A stretch of 16,621 nt of DNA from Bacillota bacterium (GCA_022706625.1 JAKJCD010000024.1:1-16621), one strand, 5' to 3'. Shown: positions 7,377-14,753, numbered from the stretch's first letter. The notes: generated from the sequence alone by a model not told the origin. Numbers and translations are program-made.

Positions 7377-9694
7377 ACGCGCGGCTCACTCTGGGCAGCC
7401 TGTTTGACGGGATCGGCGGTTTTCCGCTGGCGGGCGTCCGGCAGGGCATTGTGCCTGTGTGGGCCAGTGAAATCGAAGCTTTTCCCATTGAGGTAACAAA
7501 GCTGCGCTTTCCAAAGATGCTGCATGTTGGCGATATTACCAAGTTAAAAGGCGCCAGGCTGCCGCCAGTGGATATTATCAGCGGAGGCAGTCCGTGCCAG
7601 GACCTCTCTGTAGCCGGGAAAAGAGCCGGGCTTCAAGGAGAACGCTCCGGCTTGTTCATGGATCAAATTCGCATCATTAAGGAGATGAGAGATGAAGAAA
7701 TACGAAACGGAAGGGCAATTGACGCTGTTCGACCTCGATACATGGTCTGGGAAAATGTCCCCGGAGCTTTTAGCTCCGCAAACGGTGAGGATTTCCGGGC
7801 GGTGCTTGAAGAAACCTGTCGAATTGCAGACAGCTCCGTTTCTGTACCTCGACCTCCGAGAGGGGTATGGCTGTCTGCTGGGGCCATATTGGGACCGGAA
7901 TTCTCACTTGCTTGGAGAGTATTGGACGCTCAATACTGGGGCCTCGCCCAAAGACGCAAAAGAATCTTCCTTGTCGCAGATTTTACAGGACACACCGCAT
8001 CCGAAATACTATTTAAGCAAGACAGCTTGTTTGGGGATACTGCGTCGGGCCAAGAAACGAGACAAGGAGCTGCCCCCTGTACTCAAGAAAGCGTTGGAGA
8101 TACAGGCGGGAATCCGAACTGTGGCGGGGGAACAGACAAGCAATGCTTAACCTCCTGGGATGTTCAAAGCCGCCGTATTTATGAAAGTAATGGAGTATGG
8201 CCTGCCCTATATAGTGGCGGCGGCGGAGGGCACGGCTATGTATCAATAGAAAAAAACAATCCAATCACCATCCCAATCAATACGCAAATCGCAACGCGGC
8301 ACAAGCGATTGGGAGAAGGAACCGGGCTGGGCGTCGGGGAAAACGGCGACCCGGCTTTTACTTTGCAGGCGGCACATTCACATGCTGTTTTTTATGCGGA
8401 ATCGGACGAATCCGAATACATTGCTTTTTCTTGTAACCAGCGGGATGAGGTGCGTGACCTAAAGGATGTATCCGGAGCATTGCAGGCCCAGCCGGGTATG
8501 AAGCAGCAGACCTTTATTGCCGATGTGAGAAAGGCCCCGGAACAGCACACTTCCCTCACATCAGGCGGCGGTCAGGCCGGACAGGGATACCCTTGCATAC
8601 TGACCGCTGGGTTTTCAGCCGGAGCCGCCCCTACAGCCGGAGGCATCGGCTACCAGGAGGAATGTGCCCCTACCCTCAAGGCTTCGGAGAGCGGTACAAA
8701 TATGGTACCAAGTGTCCTATGCCTTAACGATCAGGGCGGAAATCGCATGGATGTAACGGTAGAACTTGCGGCTACCTTACGAGCACAAATGTCGGGGCAC
8801 CCGCCCCTTGTGCTGGACAGCCAGCAGGACGATACTGAAATCTGCGAAAACCAGTGTCCCACCATCACCGCTGTGGCGGATACCAGCGGGAATAACCAAC
8901 CGATATTGTTTGAAAACCACGGCATTGATTCTCGCTATACCGGCCCCCATGAAGTGGCGCCCACCATGTCGGCGCGATATGGCACAGGCGGCAACAATGT
9001 ACCGCTGATCGCCTCCTCCAAAGCATTTAGTCTGGACGGTGCGGAAAGCAACAGCATGAAATCAGACAACCCTCATTCAGGGTGCCGTGAAACGGAGATT
9101 TCCAGAACCATAGATACTACAAATCCATGCCCGAGCAAGAATCAAGGAGGCATAGCCATTGTACAAGAAAGCTATTGTATTGCCGGCAATATCATTGACC
9201 GCCAGGATCATAACGGCGGCAACGGCATGGGATTTCAGCGGAACATCAGCTATACCTTAAACACAGCCGATCGGCATTGCGTTTTTTCACAGCAGCGCTG
9301 CGATGAGTATTTGCCCAATGAAGTGGTCAGCACACAGAGTGCCCGACAGCACAAAGATGCTACCGACCTTGTCTGTGAACCGGAAATTGCCGGTTTGGAC
9401 TGCCGCAACGGAGAAGAAAACGGTGATATGTGCGGCACTCTCCAATCCCATCCTTCCGGAGGATATTCCCTGAACACTCTGCATCCTGTGCGGATCGGCA
9501 AGCTGGTACGCCGCTTGACCCCACTGGAGTGTGAGCGGCTTATGGGCTTCCCCGACCTGTGGACAGACATACCGGGCGGCTCAGACAGCGCTCGGTACAA
9601 AGCGCTGGGCAATAGCGTTGCAATCCCATGCGTGGAGTTTGTACTCCGTGGGATCGCTTATTTTTTGCGAAAATACTACGAAGAACAGGAGTGA
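7373..9694 (+). CDS. Phage-type DNA cytosine-C5 methyltransferase
   Basis: A 773-residue enzyme that transfers a methyl group from S-adenosylmethionine to cytosine C5. Motif I is L-G-S-L-F-D-G-I-G-G-F (7-17). The catalytic P-C is at 74-75 within G-G-S-P-C-Q-D-L-S. E-N-V is at 127-129, Q-R-R-K-R at 194-198, and the C-terminal motifs R-R-L-T-P-L-E-C-E-R-L-M-G-F-P (713-727) and G-N-S-V-A (746-750) close the fold. A region of about 450 residues between motifs VIII and IX, far longer than in most C5 methyltransferases, holds many degenerate repeats of type x-P-T-L-x-A-x-x-G-x-N-N-x-P. No cognate restriction enzyme lies next to it, so it is probably a solitary anti-restriction methylase protecting the transferred DNA. 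It starts at ATG 7373, overlapping the preceding stop. A second gene is embedded at 7692-8150. Confidence 0.93.
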   Translation: MNARLTLGSLFDGIGGFPLAGVRQGIVPVWASEIEAFPIEVTKLRFPKMLHVGDITKLKGARLPPVDIISGGSPCQDLSVAGKRAGLQGERSGLFMDQIRIIKEMRDEEIRNGRAIDAVRPRYMVWENVPGAFSSANGEDFRAVLEETCRIADSSVSVPRPPRGVWLSAGAILGPEFSLAWRVLDAQYWGLAQRRKRIFLVADFTGHTASEILFKQDSLFGDTASGQETRQGAAPCTQESVGDTGGNPNCGGGTDKQCLTSWDVQSRRIYESNGVWPALYSGGGGGHGYVSIEKNNPITIPINTQIATRHKRLGEGTGLGVGENGDPAFTLQAAHSHAVFYAESDESEYIAFSCNQRDEVRDLKDVSGALQAQPGMKQQTFIADVRKAPEQHTSLTSGGGQAGQGYPCILTAGFSAGAAPTAGGIGYQEECAPTLKASESGTNMVPSVLCLNDQGGNRMDVTVELAATLRAQMSGHPPLVLDSQQDDTEICENQCPTITAVADTSGNNQPILFENHGIDSRYTGPHEVAPTMSARYGTGGNNVPLIASSKAFSLDGAESNSMKSDNPHSGCRETEISRTIDTTNPCPSKNQGGIAIVQESYCIAGNIIDRQDHNGGNGMGFQRNISYTLNTADRHCVFSQQRCDEYLPNEVVSTQSARQHKDATDLVCEPEIAGLDCRNGEENGDMCGTLQSHPSGGYSLNTLHPVRIGKLVRRLTPLECERLMGFPDLWTDIPGGSDSARYKALGNSVAIPCVEFVLRGIAYFLRKYYEEQE
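7692..8150 (+). CDS. Embedded overlapping gene inside the methyltransferase
   Basis: This 152-residue frame lies wholly inside the methyltransferase, in the +1 frame. It begins M-K-K-Y-E-T-E-G-Q-L-T-L-F-D-L-D-T-W-S-G-K and ends with S-L-S-Q-I-L-Q-D-T-P-H-P-K-Y-Y-L-S, then C-L-G-I-L-R-R-A-K-K-R. I recognise this start and end as a family often predicted as a separate hypothetical protein in phages and Clostridia elements. ATG 7692 has AAGGAG at 7679-7684, seven bases upstream, encoded by the methyltransferase residues K-E-M. The methyltransferase frame over the same bases keeps its own motifs (E-N-V and Q-R-R-K-R), so both frames look constrained. Function is unknown: there is no membrane segment and no catalytic signature I can name. 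It could still be an open frame created by constraint on the host gene. Confidence 0.5.
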   Translation: MKKYETEGQLTLFDLDTWSGKMSPELLAPQTVRISGRCLKKPVELQTAPFLYLDLREGYGCLLGPYWDRNSHLLGEYWTLNTGASPKDAKESSLSQILQDTPHPKYYLSKTACLGILRRAKKRDKELPPVLKKALEIQAGIRTVAGEQTSNA

Positions 9695-9698
9695 TTGT

Positions 9699-10001
9699 GT
9701 GTATATTTACCCCGACAATTTAAAGTCCAAGGCTGTGCTGTGGCTGTGGCAGCTCCGGGACATCGGCATCATTGGAGTCGGTTGCCTTATTTCTGTTTTT
9801 GCGCTGGCACAGCTCGGGTTTATGCTCCCTATTGTGGCAACGGCTCTTTATGCCTTCCTCACCATTCGGTTTGAGGATACCAGCATCCTTGATTTTATCC
9901 GATATTCCGGCGCCTTTTTTCTTACCCGGCAGCAGCTCTACGAATGGAGCCTGCAGCCGGAAGGATTCTGGAGGCCGGAGGGAAAGCAGGTGAAAAAATG
10001 A
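9699..10001 (+). CDS. PrgI/VirB3-like conjugal transfer membrane protein
   Basis: A protein of 100 residues beginning (V/M)-Y-I-Y-P-D-N-L-K with two transmembrane helices at about residues 23-41 and 44-60. A cytoplasmic part follows, with F-E-D-T-S-I-L-D-F-I-R-Y. PrgI/VirB3-like proteins sit in the inner membrane and bind the VirB4 ATPase in type IV secretion. The start is GTG 9699, with AGGAG at 9687-9691 and a seven-base gap. The frame is open further upstream to about 9531, but that part lies within the methyltransferase and has no ribosome-binding site. It overlaps the next gene by ATGA (9998-10001). Confidence 0.78.
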   Translation: MYIYPDNLKSKAVLWLWQLRDIGIIGVGCLISVFALAQLGFMLPIVATALYAFLTIRFEDTSILDFIRYSGAFFLTRQQLYEWSLQPEGFWRPEGKQVKK

Positions 10002-10588
10002 GCAGAAAAGAAAAGAAGAAACAAAAACAGAAGCTGTCTACACGGCAGCTCATTAACGCCAAAGGCATCACGGATTACTGCCTTTCAACCTATGGCCACG
10101 GTGACCTGGTGTATTTTATCATCAAGCCCACAAACATATCCGTGCTGTCGGAAGCCAGTATCTCAGCTCGGATCTACGCCTTGATGACTGTATTAAAAGG
10201 CATGGCGGAGATTGAAATGTGCTGTCTGAATTCCCGCGAGAACTTCGAGGATAACAAGCGATTTTTAAGAAACCGCATCGAACAGGAGAACAATCCGGCC
10301 GTCCACAAGCTGCTGGAGGCAGATCTAACCTTCCTTGACCGCATCCAGGTACAGATGGCTACCGCCAGGGAATTTCTCATCATCATCCGGCTGCGAAATG
10401 AAAAGGAAAGCGAAGTGTTCTCCTACCTAAACCGGATCGAAAAAACACTCCGGGAGCAGGGTTTTTCTGTTAAGCGGGCAGGCAAGGATGATATCAAGCG
10501 GCTGCTGGCAGTCTATTTTGAACAGAATGTCACCACCGAGAAATTTGAGGATTTTGATGGAGAGCGCTGGATTATCCTGGGGGATTGA
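9998..10588 (+). CDS. VirB4 N-terminal-domain-like conjugation protein
   Basis: A 196-residue soluble protein with a very basic N-terminus (K-E-K-K-K-Q-K-Q-K) followed by an alpha/beta domain. It includes D-L-V-Y-F-I-I-K-P-T-N-I-S-V-L-S, a long helical middle (K-R-F-L-R-N-R-I-E-Q-E-N-N-P-A-V) and F-L-I-I-I-R-L-R. This strand-helix pattern matches the N-terminal region of VirB4/TraC-type proteins, but there is no Walker A motif and the gene ends before an ATPase domain. Known: some Clostridia elements carry such an extra VirB4-N-like protein beside the ATPase gene. Its start at ATG 9998 overlaps the PrgI-like stop. The ATPase-type virB4 lies 5.6 kb downstream across inserted cargo. The role, probably as a partner of the membrane complex, is inferred. 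Confidence 0.6.
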   Translation: MSRKEKKKQKQKLSTRQLINAKGITDYCLSTYGHGDLVYFIIKPTNISVLSEASISARIYALMTVLKGMAEIEMCCLNSRENFEDNKRFLRNRIEQENNPAVHKLLEADLTFLDRIQVQMATAREFLIIIRLRNEKESEVFSYLNRIEKTLREQGFSVKRAGKDDIKRLLAVYFEQNVTTEKFEDFDGERWIILGD

Positions 10589-10597
10589 AAGGAATCT

Positions 10598-10651
10598 CCT
10601 CTTTGTTTGCTTTGCCATATAAACTTCTTAGCATTCTTCTATTTGTCGTGT
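10598..10651 (+). repeat. Left copy of a 54-bp imperfect direct repeat flanking cargo
   Basis: It begins ten bases after the stop of the VirB4-N-like gene and aligns without gaps to 15738-15791. Shared blocks include CCTCTTT, ATATA, ACTTC and GCATTCTTC. The differences over the first 43 bases are almost all transitions (A/G or C/T). It lies at the left edge of the cargo cassette. Confidence 0.6.
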
Positions 10652-10680
10652 TCCAGGTTAAAGTTGTTTACTCAATGGGA

Positions 10681-10711
10681 GATTACCTTCCCCGCCAAGG
10701 GGAAGGTAATC
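10681..10711. repeat. Perfect 13-bp inverted repeat
   Basis: The arms GATTACCTTCCCC (10681-10693) and GGGGAAGGTAATC (10699-10711) are perfectly complementary around a five-base loop. No T-run follows, so it is not a standard intrinsic terminator. It sits between the 54-bp repeat and the cargo promoter. It could be a protein-binding site, a recombination-related site or the end of a lost small element. Confidence 0.7.
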
Positions 10712-10785
10712 CAAACCTATGGAAAGGTTCATGATGAATCGGGAACGCGAAACCCTCATTGTGATGGTAAAAAAAGAAGAAAGTA

Positions 10786-10814
10786 TTGACAACAATAGTT
10801 GATTTATATATCAT
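10786..10814 (+). promoter_or_regulatory. Sigma-A-like promoter of the cargo operon
   Basis: TTGACA at 10786-10791, a 17-base spacer and TATCAT at 10809-10814 form a near-consensus vegetative promoter. It lies 44 bases before the first cargo start codon in an AT-rich stretch. The surrounding intergenic region 10589-10857 (269 bases) also holds the 54-bp repeat and the inverted repeat. Confidence 0.7.
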
Positions 10815-10857
10815 ATATACACCAGTGAATTTAATATATGTAAAATAGGAGCATGTT

Positions 10858-11277
10858 ATGACTGCACAGGATGTTGCGGCCAAGGTCAAAAGTGAGTTCT
10901 CAAAGGTCTATACTCACTTTCAGGAGTTCCAACAAAATCCTGACCATAGAAAATATTGGGATAAGTGCATTGAGGCTGTCATGGACCGAGAATTGCTTTC
11001 TCATATTATTTTTTGTAATGATCTTTTTTCGATACCGCCAGTGAAAACTTTTCTTATGTATTATCAGGACGATTTTATTCTCATTACAGGGAAAAACAAT
11101 GCTGAGCTTGATGTGTTTGTTAAAAAAAGTATCGGAGCTTTTTGGGGTATGGTATTTAAGTTTGCATTGGGTTATCAGGAGCAGAAAAGTGTCTCTGTTT
11201 CGATGTATGATTATTTCATTGTTAAAACAGCGAGCTGTTTCAGTAATCCTAAAACCAAAATCAAGCTGGAGGGGTAA
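10858..11277 (+). CDS. Hypothetical cargo protein
   Basis: A 139-residue protein that I do not recognise. It has a charged helical N-terminal part (residues 1-45), then a part rich in aromatic and hydrophobic residues: L-M-Y-Y-Q-D-D-F-I-L-I-T, F-W-G-M-V-F-K-F-A-L-G-Y and S-M-Y-D-Y-F-I-V-K-T. There is no signal peptide, clear transmembrane helix or metal-binding motif. ATG 10858 follows AGGAG at about 10847-10851, and the sigma-A-like promoter is directly upstream, so it is the first gene of the cargo operon. It ends two bases before the next small frame. Base composition is visibly more AT-rich than the conjugation genes, which fits separate origin. It might belong to the nuclease system or be an unrelated passenger. 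Confidence 0.6.
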   Translation: MTAQDVAAKVKSEFSKVYTHFQEFQQNPDHRKYWDKCIEAVMDRELLSHIIFCNDLFSIPPVKTFLMYYQDDFILITGKNNAELDVFVKKSIGAFWGMVFKFALGYQEQKSVSVSMYDYFIVKTASCFSNPKTKIKLEG

Positions 11278-11279
11278 GG

Positions 11280-11384
11280 ATGACAATTATCTCAACTGCG
11301 GCTGTAAAAAAGTGCTTGACCTGTGAATATTGGGGCGGAGATTCGGGTTGTACCAGGTGGATTAAATGGAGCATCTTAAAATAA
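11280..11384 (+). CDS. Small cysteine-containing protein (34 residues)
   Basis: This short frame encodes M-T-I-I-S-T-A-A-V-K-K-C-L-T-C-E-Y-W-G-G-D-S-G-C-T-R-W and a short tail. C-x-x-C at residues 12-15 plus Cys24 suggests half of a small zinc-binding site. ATG 11280 lies two bases after the previous stop, with GGAGGGG at 11268-11274 as a strong ribosome-binding site. Its end overlaps the start of the nuclease gene at 11366. The good ribosome-binding site and the overlap favour a real gene; the small size limits certainty. Confidence 0.45.
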   Translation: MTIISTAAVKKCLTCEYWGGDSGCTRWIKWSILK

Positions 11385-12811
11385 ATAAAAAGACATTGAG
11401 GAATAAGGTTATGGAAGATCGTTATTTCGAATACATAAACAAAATACTGGCATTCTATGAAAATAGGCGGAGTGCCGGTTTTGAAAACGGTATTTTCAAG
11501 GAAGGCAACTCTGAGGAAATGGTATTGCACCGACTCGAGAGGGCGGTTAAAGATGAGGCTGATGGGACCTTGCGTCATTCACGTTACGCAATTTGGGCGC
11601 ACGATCTGATTAACATTCTTGACGCCGCAAAAGATGCAGTAAGGCGCTATGAAAAGCCTGATGCACTCCGGCAGTTAGAATGTGCCCTAAATGCGATAAA
11701 GGCATACAAAGATATCCTGACCATATTTGATGGAGAGCATTATGATGTGAGTGACATTTTCGGCGGATATGCTGCTCACCTGCTCAATACTGATGACCAG
11801 CATTCCGTTATCATCGAAAAAGATGAAATAATCAAACGGCTGAAAGAGTACAGCAGGGTATCCGGGGCTGATTTACCAAGAGATATTGACTTTTCTGTTA
11901 AGAATCAAGTTTTGAAAGTATTCATAAAGAATGCCGCTCAGGATATGCAAAACGACAGTGCCGCCTTCGAAGGCTGGCTTCTCATATTGAAATATTGGCT
12001 GCCTAATGAGATAGCGTATGTAGAGCTTGATTTTGAGGAACGAGAGGATTTGATGTATAAATACGGTTGTCCCGAGGCTTGCCACTACAACCGCTTTCTA
12101 TATAGGCTTTACAGCATGTCGAGGATCTTCCCGACATGGTTTTTTATAAATGAGAGCAAAAGGGATATTATCTTTGACTTTATACAATGGATCAAATCAA
12201 ACGCCTTTGTGCTTAATCACTCCCTGCGGGAAAGAGAAGATGTTATTGAAACAACAAAAATGGAGCGGCAAATTGAGTCCTGGTTTGTATTCCACGAAGG
12301 TAAAGAGCTGCTTTCCAAGCGCTGGAATATAGATGAGAATAAGCTATTCAATCAACTGCCGACAGGAGTGTTTATTAAGAAAATCGCAAGAGAAAACGCT
12401 GTGTTTTCTCGCGGTGCAAGCGCTATTGACATGTGGGGCATAGACAAGGACGGGCAGACGCTTCATTTGATTGAACTGAAATGCGGTGACAATAAGGGGC
12501 TTGGAGTAATTGGCGAAACGCTGTTTTACGCTTCACTCATTTACGACACCTGCATTGCGAAGGAGCCGCTCTTTTCATTTGGGAAATATGGAACGGCACC
12601 AGATACGAGCGATACGATAGCAATCAGAAATGACGGTAAAAAATTCAATCATTTGATAGCCCATATTCTCGCAGAGAAATATCATCCCTTGTTTACTGAG
12701 GTTGTGGAAGGCTTTATTCGCGACGGTTTAGCGAATTTAAATATAGGCTTTGACAGGGAAACCTACAGCTATTCAAAGAAGGAATTTGTAGATGCAAATA
12801 ATAATTTATAG
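11366..12811 (+). CDS. Large cargo protein with C-terminal PD-(D/E)XK nuclease domain
   Basis: A 481-residue protein with a large, mostly helical N-terminal region (1-290) of unknown fold and a C-terminal domain with a PD-(D/E)XK signature. A helix glutamate lies in M-E-R-Q-I-E-S-W (about 299-306). Then come a strand Asp at 355 in A-S-A-I-D-M-W-G-I-D, the E-L-K at 370-372 in L-H-L-I-E-L-K-C-G-D, and a following helix G-E-T-L-F-Y-A-S-L-I-Y-D. Such domains cut DNA or RNA using metal ions. The ATG at 11366 has only a weak GGTGG upstream; ATG 11411 (M-E-D-R-Y-F) is a reasonable alternative. It overlaps the next gene by 20 bases. The N-terminal region may be a sensor or target-binding part; this is inference. 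Confidence 0.72.
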   Translation: MEHLKINKKTLRNKVMEDRYFEYINKILAFYENRRSAGFENGIFKEGNSEEMVLHRLERAVKDEADGTLRHSRYAIWAHDLINILDAAKDAVRRYEKPDALRQLECALNAIKAYKDILTIFDGEHYDVSDIFGGYAAHLLNTDDQHSVIIEKDEIIKRLKEYSRVSGADLPRDIDFSVKNQVLKVFIKNAAQDMQNDSAAFEGWLLILKYWLPNEIAYVELDFEEREDLMYKYGCPEACHYNRFLYRLYSMSRIFPTWFFINESKRDIIFDFIQWIKSNAFVLNHSLREREDVIETTKMERQIESWFVFHEGKELLSKRWNIDENKLFNQLPTGVFIKKIARENAVFSRGASAIDMWGIDKDGQTLHLIELKCGDNKGLGVIGETLFYASLIYDTCIAKEPLFSFGKYGTAPDTSDTIAIRNDGKKFNHLIAHILAEKYHPLFTEVVEGFIRDGLANLNIGFDRETYSYSKKEFVDANNNL

Positions 12812-14090
12812 AGGGACCAAAGAGATTGGCGGTACTCTTGTCGAGCTTAAGACTGGCGGCAGCAGGATATTAATCGACGCTGGCTATCCGCTATTTTTGA
12901 ATAATAAGCCTATAGAAGATGAGATTTCCCTATATCCATATGATAAGCTCTTGGAGGTTGGCGTGCTACCCAATATTAAGGGTCTTTATGGGTGGGACTT
13001 ACCGGGGTTTGATGCAGTAATAATCTCTCATGCCCATATCGACCATTACGGATTGCTGCACTATATCCATCCTACAATCCCAGTATACTTATCAAAAGGC
13101 ACACGGAAAATCATTGATATATCGGCACTTTTCATGCTGTCTGCTCAACCTCCCACAGGGACTTGTGAATTTACCATGTATAAGCCGTTTCAAATTGGTG
13201 TTTTTAGAATCATGCCTTTCTTGATGGATCACTCAGCCTTTGACGCGGCGGCATTTGAAATATCGGATAATGAAAAAACAATCATTTATACAGGCGACTT
13301 TCGAGGTCATGGACGGAAAGCCGTCTGCCTTGACCGATTCATTGACAAAGCCAAGAAAGGTGCAGACGCACTTTTGACTGAAGGAACAATGTTCGGACGG
13401 CAGGATGATGAAGTTATGACCGAGCAGGAGCTTGAGGATCGGCTTGTCAAAAAAATCAAGGATTTCAAAGGTCCAGTATTATTTCAGTCCTCAAGCCAGA
13501 ATATAGACCGCCTTGTCAGCTTTTACCGGACGGCATCGCGGCTTGACAGGGTATTTGTTGTTGATGTATACACTGCTAACGTTCTGTACGAGCTCAGGCA
13601 GCTTGGCAATAACCATCTGCCCTATCCTTCCAGGGAGTATCCGAATATCAAGGTATTCTACCCCTATCGGCTTACACAAAAGATTTTTAATAAAATCGGC
13701 GAGGAATACGCCAAGCGTTTTTCGCCTTTTTACCTTCCAAAAGATAAGCTGAAAAAGGAACAGAATAATATTGTTATGGCTGTTCGTCCTTCAATGAGAA
13801 TGGATATTGAAATTACCGGTCTTAAAAATGGACTATTTGTGTATTCACTATGGAGAGGATACTGTGATAGCGAATATCAAAAGGAATTTGAGAATTATTT
13901 GGATAGATCAGGCTTTACGGCAGATGTGTTGCATACCAGCGGTCACGCCACTGTTACGGATATTCGCAGGGTAATAACAGTGCTGGAACCGAAGCAGGTA
14001 ATACCTATCCATACAATGGTACCGGATTCGTTTATTGGTCTTTCGGAAAATGTTGCTCTAAAAGAGGATGGTAAAGCATTTAACATATAA
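12792..14090 (+). CDS. Beta-CASP metallo-beta-lactamase-fold hydrolase (RNase J-like)
   Basis: A 432-residue protein with metal-binding motifs of the metallo-beta-lactamase fold: H-A-H-I-D-H (80-85), a His at 147 in M-D-H-S-A-F-D-A, T-G-D-F-R-G-H (167-173), T-S-G-H-A (382-386) and I-P-I-H-T (404-408). The segment T-E-G-T-M-F-G-R (196-203) and the central domain are typical of the beta-CASP branch, which includes RNase J and CPSF73-type nucleases. Expected activity is cytoplasmic hydrolysis of RNA or DNA with two zinc ions. It lacks the C-terminal extension of housekeeping RNase J. ATG 12792 lies inside the end of the nuclease gene, which implies coupled translation. The setting among three PD-(D/E)XK proteins points to a specialised nucleic-acid processing role rather than general RNA turnover. 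Confidence 0.82.
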   Translation: MQIIIYRGTKEIGGTLVELKTGGSRILIDAGYPLFLNNKPIEDEISLYPYDKLLEVGVLPNIKGLYGWDLPGFDAVIISHAHIDHYGLLHYIHPTIPVYLSKGTRKIIDISALFMLSAQPPTGTCEFTMYKPFQIGVFRIMPFLMDHSAFDAAAFEISDNEKTIIYTGDFRGHGRKAVCLDRFIDKAKKGADALLTEGTMFGRQDDEVMTEQELEDRLVKKIKDFKGPVLFQSSSQNIDRLVSFYRTASRLDRVFVVDVYTANVLYELRQLGNNHLPYPSREYPNIKVFYPYRLTQKIFNKIGEEYAKRFSPFYLPKDKLKKEQNNIVMAVRPSMRMDIEITGLKNGLFVYSLWRGYCDSEYQKEFENYLDRSGFTADVLHTSGHATVTDIRRVITVLEPKQVIPIHTMVPDSFIGLSENVALKEDGKAFNI

Positions 14091-14105
14091 GATTACGGGG
14101 TGAAA

Positions 14106-14753
14106 ATGTTGACAAAGCATATTGTTGAAAAAATCGATTATGCCATCAAGTACGCATGGATGCACCAAATTGCAGACGATTATAATGAGTGTTCAATACT
14201 CAAGGAGGATTCTCTAAAAAATTCCTTCTACCATCATTTGCGAAATGCCCTGGATTCGCTATTCAGAGAAAACGGCATCAGAATTTATACGGAGTTTAAT
14301 GAAAAAGGCTTAAAATCAAAGGGCTTAAGAGCTGACATAGCAATTGTTTCATTGGGACAGCCAAAAAGCGATAACTATTACTTGGGTGAGCGGATCGGCG
14401 ATGTGCTGGCCATAATTGAATTAAAGTTCAAGGGAGACGGAAGCTCCGGAACCTCCGCAATTTATCAAGATGTAGACAAGGTCAAAAATTACATAAAGAA
14501 TTTCTCATTTCCTGAATGTCAATATTATTTAGGCATCATCCATGAATATAGCTATTCCTTTTCCGAACTGCGCTGGCTCGATAAAAGGCAGTCAAATAAT
14601 TGGGGCAAAGGCCGGCTAACAGAGCTTAATGCCTGCTATTATGAAGAACATGGCGAAAATGATATCGGCTTTTCCGTCTGCTCTTATAACGAATTTAATC
14701 CTGAGCTTAACTGCTGCAATTTGAGCAATATCCGATTTGTAAGCATGGAATAG
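14106..14753 (+). CDS. PD-(D/E)XK nuclease-like cargo protein
   Basis: A 215-residue protein with a PD-(D/E)XK pattern: a helix with E at residue 34 (L-K-E-D-S-L-K-N-S-F-Y-H-H-L), Asp77 in R-A-D-I-A-I-V, and E-L-K at 105-107 in L-A-I-I-E-L-K-F-K-G. A helix containing I-Y-Q-D-V-D-K-V-K-N-Y follows. No target-recognition domain is visible, so it may work with partner proteins. ATG 14106 follows the weak ribosome-binding site GGGGTG; the in-frame GTG at 14100 would add two residues. The gap to the metallo-beta-lactamase gene is 15 bases. I do not recognise a named subfamily. Confidence 0.7.
   Translation: MLTKHIVEKIDYAIKYAWMHQIADDYNECSILKEDSLKNSFYHHLRNALDSLFRENGIRIYTEFNEKGLKSKGLRADIAIVSLGQPKSDNYYLGERIGDVLAIIELKFKGDGSSGTSAIYQDVDKVKNYIKNFSFPECQYYLGIIHEYSYSFSELRWLDKRQSNNWGKGRLTELNACYYEEHGENDIGFSVCSYNEFNPELNCCNLSNIRFVSME

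Noticed and set aside
9250..9612. Minus-strand open frames opposite the end of the methyltransferase
   Set aside because: They mirror conserved methyltransferase motifs on the other strand and show no protein-like pattern of their own.
10607..10789. 60-residue plus-strand frame between the VirB4-N-like gene and the cargo
   Set aside because: It runs through the 54-bp repeat, the inverted repeat and the -35 box, lacks a ribosome-binding site and has no protein-like pattern.
12792..14090. Housekeeping RNase J as the identity of the metallo-beta-lactamase gene
   Set aside because: It is shorter than RNase J, lacks its C-terminal domain and is embedded between nuclease genes in cargo, so only the fold family is claimed.
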